Source: Botryotinia globosa (lineage: Eukaryota; Ascomycota; Leotiomycetes; Helotiales; Sclerotiniaceae). From it: a stretch of 64,000 nt of DNA. The position numbers were made by a program, and so were the translations under genes. Shown here piece after piece: positions 37,708 through 49,405 of this stretch. The stretch is from contig RCSZ01000008.1 of the NCBI GenBank assembly GCA_014898425.1, positions 879,501-943,500 of the forward strand, written 5' to 3'. Every line of letters begins with the position of its first letter. Positions within the stretch are counted from its first letter, which is position 1. Under the pieces are notes generated by a model. The model worked only from the letters and a program-made list of their open reading frames with translations, searched no databases and was not told where the DNA came from.

Positions 37708-37981
37708 TTGTTAATTGTTGTTGAATTGGCAAGTTCGAGAACTGAATGATAGGAGGAATTAAATATCGATTCCAGTGTAAAGTGTTTGAATCGGTTGTGG
37801 TTGTTCACGGACAATTGTTTTCTATATCAGCCGGATTATATTGTGGCAAGGAGAAGGAGATTGATATTGATTGATACCCGAGGAGGCCATGACGAAATAA
37901 AATGTTCAACTGGCAAGAGAATGCGAGATTTTGCCAAGGCGGTGACTTAATTGAGCGATAACTAGTGAGGGGCGACGGTTT

Positions 37982-37988
37982 TGACTCA
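37982..37988. promoter_or_regulatory. candidate Gcn4/Cpc1 site between SDH8 and tryptophan synthase
   Basis: TGACTCA, the exact general-control heptamer, 172 bases before the tryptophan synthase start. Fungal tryptophan genes are known general-control targets. The same heptamer occurs about six times in the window, so chance cannot be excluded. Confidence 0.4.
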
Positions 37989-38159
37989 CTTTTTTGAGTG
38001 ATCAACAAGAATTATATATATATATATACAAGAAAGGAATCCTACTTGGAGACTATTTAAGAAAATTCGTTCATATATCAATCATCATTCCCCCTCCTTC
38101 TCTTATAACTTCTTCTTCCCATAACACTTCTTTACATACATATCAATCTAGAATTCAAA

Positions 38160-40542
38160 ATGGATCATTTAAAGAGGACATTTGCACAATGCAAGAAGGA
38201 AGGAAGATCCGCATTGGTAACATACATCACTGCTGGCTTTCCTCAAGCACATGATACTGTTGATATCCTCTTGGGGATGGAGGCTGGTGGTGCCGGTAAG
38301 CGATACCTCAACTCCATTTGACTGTGTGGAAGTTGACAATTGTTCGCAGATGTTATTGAATTGGGTATTCCGTTCACAGATCCCACTGCGGATGGACCCA
38401 CGATTCAAAAAGCAAATACTCAAGCTTTGAAGAATGGTATAACAGTTACTTCGGTATTGCAAATGGTGCGGGATGCAAGAAAGAAGGGATTAAGAGCCCC
38501 GGTTCTTTTCATGGGCTATTACAACCCTTTTCTGAGTTACGGAGAGGAAAGATTATTGAAGGATTGCCGAGAAGCTGGTGTCAATGGATTCATCGTTTGC
38601 GATCTTCCACCAGAAGAAGCTGTGAGCTTCAGAAAGTTTTGCACAAGCGGAGGGTGAGCTTTTGGGAGACAATCTATACGTCGCATTTGAATACATGGCT
38701 TACAATTTTTGTTGAACAGATTATCCTACGTTCCTCTCATCGCTCCTTCGACTTCCGAATCCCGAATGAAGCTTCTTTGCAAGCTCGCAGACTCTTTCAT
38801 ATATGTTGTTTCAAGAATGGGTGTTACTGGAGCCACAGGAGGTTCAATGGATGCTGGTTTGGAAGGTTTATTGAAAAGAGTCAAAGAATACTCAGGAAAT
38901 GTTCCAGCCGCTGTAGGATTTGGTGTTAGCACAAGAGAACATTTCTTACAGGTCGCCAAAATCGCCGATGGAGTCGTTATCGGAAGTCAAATCATCAACA
39001 CCGTCAATCAAGCACCTGCCGGAAACATCGCAAAAAGTGTCGAAGAATACTGTGCGGAAGTTTGCGGGAGAAGGGGTGCTCCAAGTGAAGGTGAGGGTCT
39101 GACTAGAGAGGTTGGAATGGCCGAGACAATGGGTGTTGCCCAAGAGCCTAGCGGAGAAAATGTTACTGTCGATGCCGTCGTTAGGGATGAAGACAGATCA
39201 GGACCCGGTTTAGCTGATCAGATCGAGGCCTTAAATACCAATGGCCCCATAGATCCAAAAATTGCATCTCAAAAGTTTGGAGAATTTGGTGGACAATACG
39301 TACCAGAGGCGCTCATGGATTGTTTAGCAGAGCTTGAAGCAGGATTCAATGCAATCAAGGACGATCCAGCATTCTGGGAAGAATACCGAACATATTACCC
39401 ATGGATGGGACGACCAGGTCAATTACATGAGGCCGAAAGACTTACTGAACACGCTGGTGGTGCAAAGATCTGGTTGAAGAGAGAAGATCTAAACCATACT
39501 GGAAGTCACAAGATCAACAATGCTTTGGGACAAATCCTTCTTGCTCGACGATTAGGAAAGACGGAAATTATTGCAGAGACTGGTGCAGGACAGCACGGTG
39601 TGGCCACAGCGACTGTGTGCGCAAAGTTTGGTATGAAATGTACCATTTACATGGGAGCTGTAAGTTTGAACTGTCTTTTTTTCGCTTCTATTAGGTCTTC
39701 TCTTGGCTCCTTCGTTACAGCACTAATAACATCCACAGGAAGACGTAAGAAGACAAGCTCTCAATGTTTTCCGAATTAAGCTTCTCGGTGCATCTGTTGT
39801 CGCTGTCGAAGCTGGTTCACGTACACTTCGAGATGCCGTCAATGAAGCTATGCGCTCTTGGGTCGTCAAGCTTGACACCACTCATTACATCATTGGCTCA
39901 GCAATTGGTCCTCACCCATTCCCAACTATCGTCAGAACATTTCAATCCGTCATCGGCAACGAAACTCGAGCTCAAATGCTAGAGAAGCGCGGTAAACTCC
40001 CTGATGCTGTCGTTGCATGCGTTGGAGGTGGTAGTAATGCCGTTGGCATGTTCTACCCGTTCTCAAAAGACCCAAGTGTTAAACTAGTTGGTGTTGAGGC
40101 CGGTGGCGATGGTTTAGATACAAATCGCCACTCCGCTACCCTGTCTGGTGGTACAAAGGGTGTTCTACATGGTGTCCGTACATACGTCCTCCAGGACAAA
40201 CATGGACAAATTTCAGAGACTCATTCCGTATCTGCTGGTTTAGATTATCCTGGTGTTGGACCAGAATTAAGTAATTGGAAAGATACTGAGCGTGCGAGGT
40301 TCATTGCGGCCACTGATGCCGAGGCATTCAAAGGATTCAGACTGATAAGCGAGAAAGAGGGTATCATTCCTGCTTTGGAAACTGCGCATGCAGTATGGGG
40401 AGGAGTAGAATTGGCAAAGACCATGAGCAAAGATCAAGATATCGTTATTTGTTTAAGTGGTAGGGGTGATAAGGATGTACAAAGTGTTGCAGAGGAATTA
40501 CCCAAGTTGGGCCCAACAATCGGATGGGATTTGAGATTTTAA
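38160..40542 (+). CDS. trp5: tryptophan synthase, fused alpha-beta
   Basis: Catalyses the last two steps of tryptophan synthesis: indole release from indole-3-glycerol phosphate (alpha) and condensation with serine (beta, PLP). Four exons: 38160-38295, 38350-38653, 38720-39659 and 39739-40542; product 727 residues, close to yeast Trp5 (707). The alpha half (about 1-265) begins MDHLKRTF and has [25 protein letters not shown] with the catalytic Glu and Asp, and [10 protein letters not shown] linker follows, then the beta half from about residue 320: [24 protein letters not shown], the PLP lysine in [10 protein letters not shown] (about residue 411), [12 protein letters not shown] and the phosphate loop [15 protein letters not shown]. 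The fused single chain is the fungal arrangement. Confidence 0.97.
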
Positions 40543-40714
40543 ATATGAATTATGAGGGACGAGCGGCCGAGTTAAGGTTAGTTAATAGGCGTTGGAGGGT
40601 CTTGTAAATATTTCGAAAATTATGAGTATTGATAGATCCTTAGAATGAAAAGTTCTTTATTTACAATGAATAAATACAGTTAATAGGCGAGGCTACATAG
40701 CACCCAATTTCCAA

Positions 40715-41982
40715 TCATTTACTAGCAACGCTCTCAAGCCTCTGCTTTCCACCTGATGGATACCTCTCGGGACTCCCGCTGGGCAACCTCGTTTTAGTCC
40801 TCGAACTTCTTGAGAACAGTTGATATGCCAACCTTCGACAAGCCGTCTGAGATGTAATGATATACACAATCACATTCCAAACGCCCTGTAGCGACAACAT
40901 TAATGATTCAATGTAGTTTAATGGGAAATTAGCCTTCGATGGATCCGCCATTTGCCAAATTCTATTGACGCTCGCGGGAACCCATGAAATAATCATAGCA
41001 AGAAAGAAAAGGATAGCCACTCGTGCATACAGCCAAGCCTCGGGATTGGTTCCAGACTCCGCAACCTCTCTGGTCAAACTTCTCATTCTTCGCATCTGAT
41101 ACACTTGGGGTTCTTGTTGTTTTTGTTGAGGCGCCGCTTGGATTTCTACTTCATATTGATCCGAGTGCAGTACGCTTTCAGAGATGCCTTGATCGCCGGC
41201 ATCTTTGACGATGGATCGTTCTTCGTAGGTGATTTCGATTTCAGTCGTGATGGTATTTGCGAATGGGTTCTCGTTCATGGGGTTGAGGAAGCCGCTTAGA
41301 TGTTCACGTTTGGACCAGATTACTTTGGCGGCCATAACGTAGACGATGAAAGCGAAGAGGATAGTAGCCCTATGGTCATCGGATCAGTAAACGAGATCAA
41401 ATTTGAGAAGAAGGTTAGAAGCTCGGATCGTACTACTCACCACACAATAACATATAAGAAAACCAACCGCATCCAATCCCAATCTTCGCTAATCCAGCAC
41501 CAAACAACAGCTGATCCGTAAATACGACCTCGCGATTTTGTCTCTATAAATAAGAAGACAAAAGCGGGTATGAAGGAAAGCCCATAGCATGCAACTAAGT
41601 ACCAAATATCCAACTTTCTTAATTGATGTGCGGTATATCCTTTGAAGAAAATGAGGTATACGTTGATGGCCATGAAAAATGCCCAGTAACAATCAACTCC
41701 ACGGAACATCTGCACCAAGAAACCTTGGACCTGACATATTCCGGAGGCATTGAATTTTTCTCTATCCATCAATGATGCCGGGCCAAGCTCAGATATCAGG
41801 CACGAGATACTTGAACCAATATTGCCCCATGATGCGAAGAAAATGAGTCGATTGATTGGTTTGTCGAATGATGAACAAAAAAAGTATGTGAGAACTATGA
41901 ATAGATTACCAACGATAGAAACGGCTGACGTAACTCTCTCGGTGATATCAACCACTCTGTATTGCTCGTATGTTAGAGACAT
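40715..41982 (-). CDS. seven-helix G-protein-coupled receptor, cAMP-receptor-like
   Basis: Putative plasma-membrane receptor of the cAMP-receptor-like (Dicty_CAR/GprH) group; ligand unknown. Two exons: 41982-41441 and 41369-40715; product 398 residues. ATG at 41982 (MSLTYEQYRV) is the only suitable start before helix 1. Helices, by hydrophobicity: VTSAVSIVGNLFIVLTYFFC; LIFFASWGNIGSSISCLI; FFMAINVYLIFF after a conserved Cys; WYLVACYGLSFIPAFVFLF; LFAFIVYVMAA across the splice; ILFFLAMIISWVPASVNRIW; LQGVWNVIVYIITS. Helix 5 to 6 is joined by a long acidic and Gln-rich third loop (about residues 215-295). SWVPASVNRIW and the ending ITSQTACRR are typical of this group. The short basic Ser-rich tail could be phosphorylated. 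Confidence 0.85.
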
Positions 41983-41999
41983 GGCGGACTTCTTAGGCA

Positions 42000-44900
42000 A
42001 CTGGATATGTCGAATGGAGAGAAGAGTCAGGAGACTACCAGACCTTCTATAACGTGGTTCAACGACGATCTTCAGGAGTCAATTTGGAGGGTTCAAAGCG
42101 GAAACAACCAAGGAAAGACATAATTGAAGTAAACTTTTATGTTGTGGAGATTATGTAAATAACATATATCCCAAAGTGATTCCTTTCGGAGGAATAAGAG
42201 GATCCCCATTTGACCATCCCATCTTGAAGAGTTCGTTAGACAAGGGGATGCATTTAATTTGAACCTTTAGAGTTCATAAAAAACTCTAAATCATGACATG
42301 CCGGTAAGATACCGATAAGCACCCGGTAGAATCCCTAATGACAGGCTTTTGAGGCACTGTAAATCTTCGGGACAGTGCCGGCGACATGTTTCACTTCCCC
42401 GGACAGAAAAGCGACCACACGCGTCGACAAGGTTGGAATCGGTATTTTTCAAGCGATCTTTCTTCTTATAGGAAGTTGCCCCGGATTCATCCCTCCCAAA
42501 CGACTATGTTTGGAATGAAAGTTTTGGGCTTGGTGCCCTGAACAAATGAAGAAGGTTACATAGTTCGTTATAATTAGGTACATATGCATGACTATAAGGA
42601 CTGAAGCATCAAATGATATCATTCTGCTATTGACAATTGACAAAGATTACTAATAGACGGACGAACCGTGTGGGCGGTATAAGGGTGTCGAATATATGGA
42701 ACCGTATATGTGTGTATGCCCTGTATGTCCACCCCTAAGCGATAATGCGAACTGGGTAAGCCCTGACTTTGTAGACGGATTACTCCGTGTCTAGTTGCAC
42801 CAGATTCCAGAATACGCAGCAACTGTTTTTACTTTTCTTTATCCCATGTGGCAGGCTGGCTGCTAATCTATATTAGTTTTTCCCGCTTCGTAAGCATCTA
42901 GATTTCATATCGCAAGTTCGCAACTCAATCTTTTATACAAGCTTTTTAGCATGCGATGTACTCGTGCCACCAGGAAGTATATACAGTATGTGACACTTCG
43001 CATAAATGCACATACCACAAGATGGTAGACTACAAGAGGACTAACCTGATTTTTGAAGGTGGAGTGTTGCATGCTTTCTGGCCGCACGAGCACTATAATA
43101 GCTCCGACATGTTCTCACTCGAATATTAAAAAGGGATGATCTCGTAATTTTTAGTCATCATAGCTTTCTTGAAGACGTCGTAAATACCTATGCTCAAAAA
43201 TTTGAACGGTTGTAGCTTCATGAAAGGCCGAAAATGGATCAGTTTCATGCATCAGATTTACAGACTCAATAGAATCGTGATGAGGTTACCTTCTCAACTA
43301 TTACTAGAGTGAGGGTAGATTGAACCTTGATATATACATGACGCGCTTATTAATTTATCAAAAAAGTTAATTCCTACTTACAGTTCAATCGCAACATTTC
43401 CAATCACCATAGACTACTTTACGATAACTATACGGTGAAAGAAGGACCATTGCGTCGGGTGTTTTTGGATGAACTGAGTCAGAGTTCAATTCATAGGATA
43501 GATTGACTATGGATCCCTAGACCTTGTGGAGAATGCTGCTTATCCCCCTCTTTCTGAATTCCCTAGGTCATATCTACATAGTAGTTGCTCCTGCTAATTT
43601 ACCCGACATAGTGGCTTCGCAAGTCATCCGAAATTGAACCCATTCCAAGACTCAGCAGGGATTTCGTGATAACGGCCCAGCGATTTCTCATCAAGTCAAG
43701 GCCACCATGTATTTCATGCTCTGTTGCGGTGGTCTGCTCAAGTTTCCCCTGATAATCGTTCCCCGATAATCGTTGTTCGACGGGTTCTTTGGCCGGAGTT
43801 TGTTGCACCCAAAAAGTTTTCAAGGTGGGAACGAATTACAGCTCTTTGTTTGTCTTAGAAGAGATTCATGGTGTTCTAGTAATCTATCGCCCCCTCCCCC
43901 CACCCCCCCCTTTCCCCCCTGGAAGATATGTTGTGATTCTAATGCAGAAGCTCCCAGTACTCGCACTTTAGAAGCATTTTCCTGGGAAACGCTTTGAAAG
44001 CTAGAGCCGCCGCTGACGACCACTCAATTTTCAAGTACAGAAACGGCATAATCCTAGTTTAGTACAAGTTCAACTTGAATGTTGAAAGATAACCATCACC
44101 TAAATCAGATACGATGCTAGAAAGCTCAAGGTCATCCTGTAGACAATGACATCAACTTGTCTTCAAGCTCATTCGAAATATCTATCTCATCAGCGATTTG
44201 AATACCAGTTGCACTTTTGTATAAGCTGTCGACGCACTTTGCGACGAAGGTCATACAATTCGTTTTTTCATACACTTCTAATATTCCTGATATCTTTGAT
44301 ATCGTTTGCAATTGACTATTCTGGCGTTCAAGCGTGCCAAAAGTAACAAGCTGATCTACCAGACATAAAGTGAAAACTTCTATTGGCTAGCACATCACAA
44401 TCAAAGCAGTATCGGAGGAAATGTAAGGATTTTTAAATTGTAAAACATCTTTTTCGTCATTCCCACACAACTTGACAAGGTGAAGCATGGTACAAAATCC
44501 TTCGGAAAGTTCTATCTACGTACAGATCAGGTACGGGCACCGTCTCTATAAATTACTTTACCACATATTAAAATCGTCTAATCACCAAAAGAGCAGAGAT
44601 GTCGCTAATTTTTATCAAAAAGACACGCCAAGTACAATGTGTTTCCCTAAACTAAAATAAACGAGGCTCTAAATCAGCTAGACGAAGCCGGACAAAGATG
44701 GACGAAGACGTTCCATTGGCTGCCCTATTTATTATGATTGTTCAAGTTGGAGTCTCTGGAAGAATTTCGCTTTGGTCGATCAGTCCTGGATAGATAACTG
44801 CTCGGATTATATGTTTAGATGCTTCTCCTTTGTGATGATTGTCGGTATGATTTCAATCTTGCGGGGATTGGTAGTCAAAGTGACATTCTTCACAAACTTG

Positions 44901-46005
44901 TAATCAAATAACTTGATAGTCACCATGGATGGTGTAGCTGATGAGTATACTACAAGTTTGATTGTCATTTGGGTGCTTTGATTGCACACGACTACTTGTG
45001 ATAACATAGCGAACTCGGGCCTCGATACCCTAAGCGCCTCCCCTTGAACTGTGCACCACCGACGAAATTATCGATCGTTCTGCTGAGCAAATTCTGTAGT
45101 TTCTTATGAGAGAAACGTGCGGAGATTGTGACGAAATAGATAGAAAAGTTTGCGAAAGATGAAAATTGTGCCTAGACGTTTGATACGTTGTGAGTATGAA
45201 CAATATTCCAAATAAGTTGAGATACTAAAGTCTTCTATGCCCCTTAGATCTACCCCTTATTCGCGATCATTCGTGCTGGGCACTGCATCATGGCGATATA
45301 CATGAGTCGTTCGAACACAATCGTTTAAGATTTGACAGTGTGTCTGCAAAGGGAATGACACTGATTGGTTGTGACTGAACAATAGGATTTGGTATGCGTT
45401 ACTAGACACGAGTCGAAAGAAATCCAGACTGGGGCATGTGGCTGAGGCGGCCTGATAGATTTTGAACGAAAGGGTTGAAATGCTGTTACAATTTCTTGCG
45501 AAGGAATCAGTCCATTCGTGTATGACAGAAGCGAGAACTTCCATAGTAAAAGAGTGGTCTTCGTTGCCTTCAGATATGTATTATTTCACATTCCAATTCG
45601 AACAGAGATCCGTTAAGTTTCTACCTCGATAAAAAAAATTACGCCCTTATCATCAAAGTTTGAGTCAGAAGAAAAAAAATCATTGTCGCAAACTGTAGCA
45701 GAATCGGAGTCAACACATGGAGTCAAACGGGTTTGCGATATGACAGACATCCAATACGTCACTACTGTTTCCTTCTTTCCTTCTTTTTTTCCTTTTAAAC
45801 TCTGGTTCTCTTTTCTCAACAAAAGACTTCACAAATGCAGCGCAATGAAAAAGTAAGAATAACCTAGAATCATTCAGTGACATTCGAAATATCTGCCATT
45901 ATCGACCAGTCTACTTTCACACGTCGAACAGACTTTCATACTTCGAATGCCCGTTCTGCAAGTCTCATTCGATAGTCATCATCAGCATCAAAGAAGCCCG
46001 CTCAG
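42000..46005. other. 4 kb without a recognisable gene
   Basis: Only short open frames (under 100 codons) with no domain or splice logic I can defend. The densest C run is at about 43888-43920. The longest frame (minus, 45544-45257) has no recognisable similarity and no flanking splice sites that extend it. It may hold non-coding RNA or old relics. Confidence 0.5.
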
Positions 46006-46731
46006 ATGTCCAACGCTATCAACCAGTCACTCGATCAGCAGCGACAGTTATGGCTCAAGTCTATCAGAACTGTTCTATTCAGCAAAGGAGATGAAGCCTC
46101 ATGCAATACAATGGAAGAGAAAATCCATCACAACCTCCTTGACTACTTCCGCCAATGGTTTGGTCACACCATGCAAACAATAAAGGTTCCAGACTACCAG
46201 CAGCTTATCGGCCTCGAATTTCAAACTGGTAGATATTCACGCAAGGAGCATTCCCCAGGCGGACCACTCCCGAAATATGTCATTCAGCTCCAAGAAACTC
46301 TTGATGGTAACAGCCGTGGGAAGTCAATTTTCTTTTCCTTCGAGGGAGGTGAAGAACATAACGATGGAGGTGCATTTATGAATCATCTCAAGAGCCTGAA
46401 ACACAAAAGTGGGCGCACGGATAAAGGGTTTATGATTCTGGGCGATAATCTAGAGCGTGAAGTTGTGTATCGCACATACATACCCGGTGGACAGAACTTT
46501 CCAGAATCGAGTGGACAATATAAGCGCAGTGAGGTGGGTGGAAAGGTTATGGGCGGATCGAATTTTGATTCTGAGATTCCATATCACGCCGTCGTGTTGG
46601 AGAAGGTCGATGTAAATGGTGGTGATAAGACAAGTTTGTACGATTTAATGTTTATGAGGATGAATAGGGGTGGTGGAATGAAAGAAGTGGCGGAAATGTT
46701 GAAGTCAATGGAGCCACGGCAAAAATGGTAG
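46006..46731 (+). CDS. hypothetical protein, 241 residues
   Basis: Intron-less frame opening at ATGTCCAACGC (MSNAINQSLDQQRQLW). I do not recognise the family. The protein is soluble-looking with no membrane segment or signal peptide. It is mixed charged, with a Gly-rich central part (FFSFEGGEEHNDGGAF, then VGGKVMGGSNFDSE) and a Met/Arg-rich end (FMRMNRGGGMKEV). Codon use is normal for the neighbourhood and there is no low complexity, so it is probably a real gene. A pyrimidine-rich stretch 100-200 bases upstream could be its promoter. Confidence is for being coding, not for function. Confidence 0.6.
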   Translation: MSNAINQSLDQQRQLWLKSIRTVLFSKGDEASCNTMEEKIHHNLLDYFRQWFGHTMQTIKVPDYQQLIGLEFQTGRYSRKEHSPGGPLPKYVIQLQETLDGNSRGKSIFFSFEGGEEHNDGGAFMNHLKSLKHKSGRTDKGFMILGDNLEREVVYRTYIPGGQNFPESSGQYKRSEVGGKVMGGSNFDSEIPYHAVVLEKVDVNGGDKTSLYDLMFMRMNRGGGMKEVAEMLKSMEPRQKW

Positions 46732-47062
46732 CGTTCCATTGATCACGGGAATAATTGAATAATCTTGTAACGACCTGCAACAGCCAGATAATAAATAGTA
46801 CACCATGGATTTATACTTGCTTTGAGTAGAGTATGTTGTGAAGGGAAAGTTCTGGCCTTCTATCATTTGATGTTCTTTGGTCTTTCAACAGAGCCAAGAA
46901 ACGTGGCCTATCTAGCTGCTACTTCTTGCCTAATGATCTGAACGACCGGAGACTGGCTTGAGGTTTGAAACTATCTATGCGGCTTCGTGCTAGTAGAGGA
47001 TATAAAATCAGTGACAATCACTTCGGGCAGTTGCTCCCGTATTGATTACCGCCACCACAAGC

Positions 47063-47093
47063 AAGCAAGCAAGCAAGCAAACAAACAAACAAA
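47063..47093. repeat. CAAG/CAAA tetranucleotide run
   Basis: Several CAAG units followed by CAAA units, lying in the presumed promoter of the MYND gene. Confidence 0.85.
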
Positions 47094-47256
47094 CCAAGTT
47101 TGTCAAATGTAATTCTAACATGTGATTCCACGAGATCAGAAAAATTCACCGCCCCACAATACATTCACCTACTCCTCTAACAAACAGTATTCTTCCCCTC
47201 TTCTTCCCAAGAGACCAAGCTGTCTCGAAATCCCACAGTAATCCATACCACCGACC

Positions 47257-48297
47257 ATGGCACCTGAAGCTATTCCCCTCCGAGCCCTGACCACACTCCT
47301 CAACTACGAGCGTCTAGTCAGTGATCCCCGCTACAAAAGCACCAGTCTCCACAGCAGCACCATCTCAGACCAAACCATACTTCCTCGTCTGAAAGAAAAC
47401 GTGCTTATCAGAAAGCGTCCCGCAAGCATTCAAAAAATCAACGTTCACACTTTCCACCACGATGCTTCTACTCCCGATTCTACACAAGATCTAGCTCTAG
47501 AAACTTCCACCACTCGAACGACATGCACCATTCATCCTTCATGCGATATAGCAACCCGTTCACTTTCCCCCACTCAACTCGAAAACATCTTCCACGAATC
47601 TCGAAGCCATGACGCTTGTTACAAAGCTCTAATCCTCTTTCAAGAATTTTTCGCCTTCTGTTCCTCAGATCAACAACTATCTATCCAGATCAAAAACGAA
47701 GATGCAGTTCTCGTCAACCCTTTTCCACGCTCCATCATAGAATTCAAATTGACCGGTCCCAAACTCATGAGTGTCCAATCTTTAAAGTTGGGGAATGGCG
47801 GCGCGACATATATTACCGGAGGAGAAAACGAGGGATTCCATTCTATCCTCGGGTTTCCTAAACTAGGAACGAGTGTAGGTCAGATAGTAAACTTGGATGA
47901 CTTCTTCGTGGTCGATATGACGCTTATGCAATGGGGCAAGCGAGGAATATTCGGCGAGCCTTATTTTCTCGGCAAGGGGAGAGATTGGCAAAATGCTATG
48001 GATACCATCTGTGATGATATGAAGGAATTAGAGATTGGAGCATCATGGATATCGGAGAATCAGCATACAGAATTGATGAGAAAGTGCGCAAAGAGGGCAT
48101 GGGATCGCTGGAACGATCGAGAAAACGCAGGCTGGTGTGATTACTGTGGTGTGGGAGGAAAGTTGAGTGCATGCGCTGAGTGTAAGAAAAGGGACGAGAA
48201 GATTTGGTATTGTGGGGTTGAACATCAGAGGAAAGGGTGGAAGTTACATAAGTTTACTTGTGAGAAGAAGACTGCTGCGAATGCGGGGAAGAAGTGA
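47257..48297 (+). CDS. MYND-type zinc-finger protein
   Basis: Intron-less gene of 346 residues starting at MAPEAIPLRAL. The C-terminal 45 residues form a MYND finger: WCDYCGVGGKLSAC, AECKK, then IWYCGVEHQRKGWKLH and FTC, with the C-x2-C, C-x2-C, C-x3-H/H-x3-C ligand layout. MYND fingers bind proline-rich partners and are common in fungal regulatory proteins. The rest (about 1-290) shows no SET or other catalytic domain that I can identify; it includes a Thr/Ser-rich N-terminal region and a globular-looking centre (FQEFFAFCSSDQQLSIQI). The finger is certain; overall role is unknown. Confidence 0.8.
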   Translation: MAPEAIPLRALTTLLNYERLVSDPRYKSTSLHSSTISDQTILPRLKENVLIRKRPASIQKINVHTFHHDASTPDSTQDLALETSTTRTTCTIHPSCDIATRSLSPTQLENIFHESRSHDACYKALILFQEFFAFCSSDQQLSIQIKNEDAVLVNPFPRSIIEFKLTGPKLMSVQSLKLGNGGATYITGGENEGFHSILGFPKLGTSVGQIVNLDDFFVVDMTLMQWGKRGIFGEPYFLGKGRDWQNAMDTICDDMKELEIGASWISENQHTELMRKCAKRAWDRWNDRENAGWCDYCGVGGKLSACAECKKRDEKIWYCGVEHQRKGWKLHKFTCEKKTAANAGKK

Positions 48298-49405
48298 AGA
48301 TTCCAAATTCTCAAGGATGCTATTCTTCTACTTTTTCTTTCTAATTTGAGTTATGATATCCCTGTCAGAATTCAGCTTCTCATGAAATTCCACACAAGCA
48401 AAAAGCTAGTATTACAATGAAATTCACATTACTCACCTACTCACTCCAAACTCCAAACTCCAAACTCCCACCCAAGAATCCCCCATCTATCCAGCCACAC
48501 CTACTCCCGACCTATACACCCCCCCCCCCCCCCCCCCCAATCCTCGCTAACCCCCCCAACCACCCTCTCTATCCCCCCAAAAATCATTTCAAACCCCCAA
48601 AAATCCATTTTGCATACCATCTAAAACTCTAACAATCATACATCCCTATAATCCGCATAGCCTAGTAAGTCCATCAAATCCATCAAATCCATCAAACTTC
48701 AAACTCTAAACCCAACAATCGCAAACCATTCCCCACCCAACCTAATGTACTAATCCTCACAGAAATCTAAATAAGAATCACTACACTCTATCGAAAAGGC
48801 GACAAGTAGACTAAGAATATTCTCGGTCTGAAAATCTCGAACGCAGAATCTAATGTGCGTTATGCGAAAATTCAAATTTCAGACCATATGTAAGTGCCTT
48901 TCATGCATAGAATACTGAAGTCCACTACCCTTCTTCTAGCTCAATGTTATACTATATACACGCGACCGAAGCTGGCTCCATTCATTTTTTGTACATGTGT
49001 TCGAGCATCTACTATTTTATGCCGAGAATCTATCTCGCGCATGGATAACTTGACACCTGATTACTATTGACATTGAACTTGGGTCTGTATACTTAAACAA
49101 GCCAAAATAGTGACAACTTAAGCAGCCGCTATTAGCGAGAACCAGCATCGCATCACATGAAAAGCAAAAAGGGAAATATAGCCATGCAAATTTCAAACAT
49201 CGTAAACTTCATTTGTATCATGAGTTAATCATGAAGGATATCTCTACATACTATATAGCTTTTTATCAGCCAGTCGTATATCTATAAACGCCTTTTGTTG
49301 AAAATGCAACCCTGACACGTTGAATGTGTTTTTACCGCCCTCATATTAACTAACTTGTTGAAACGCTAATCGACATACAAAAGCAAAAAATGTGAGAATA
49401 TATTC
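48298..49405. other. intergenic between convergent MYND and C1-THF synthase genes
   Basis: No gene seen. It contains an 18-base poly-C run at about 48520-48538 within a C-rich stretch, and a TCCATCAAA repeat near 48670-48695. Confidence 0.6.

Noticed and set aside
44807..45544. Minus-strand frames of 66 and 95 codons as a two-exon gene
   Set aside because: No consistent splice pair or recognisable similarity; composition near random.
43475..45667. TGAGTCA heptamers at 43475 and 45661 as regulatory sites
   Set aside because: No amino-acid gene start lies nearby; frequency fits chance.
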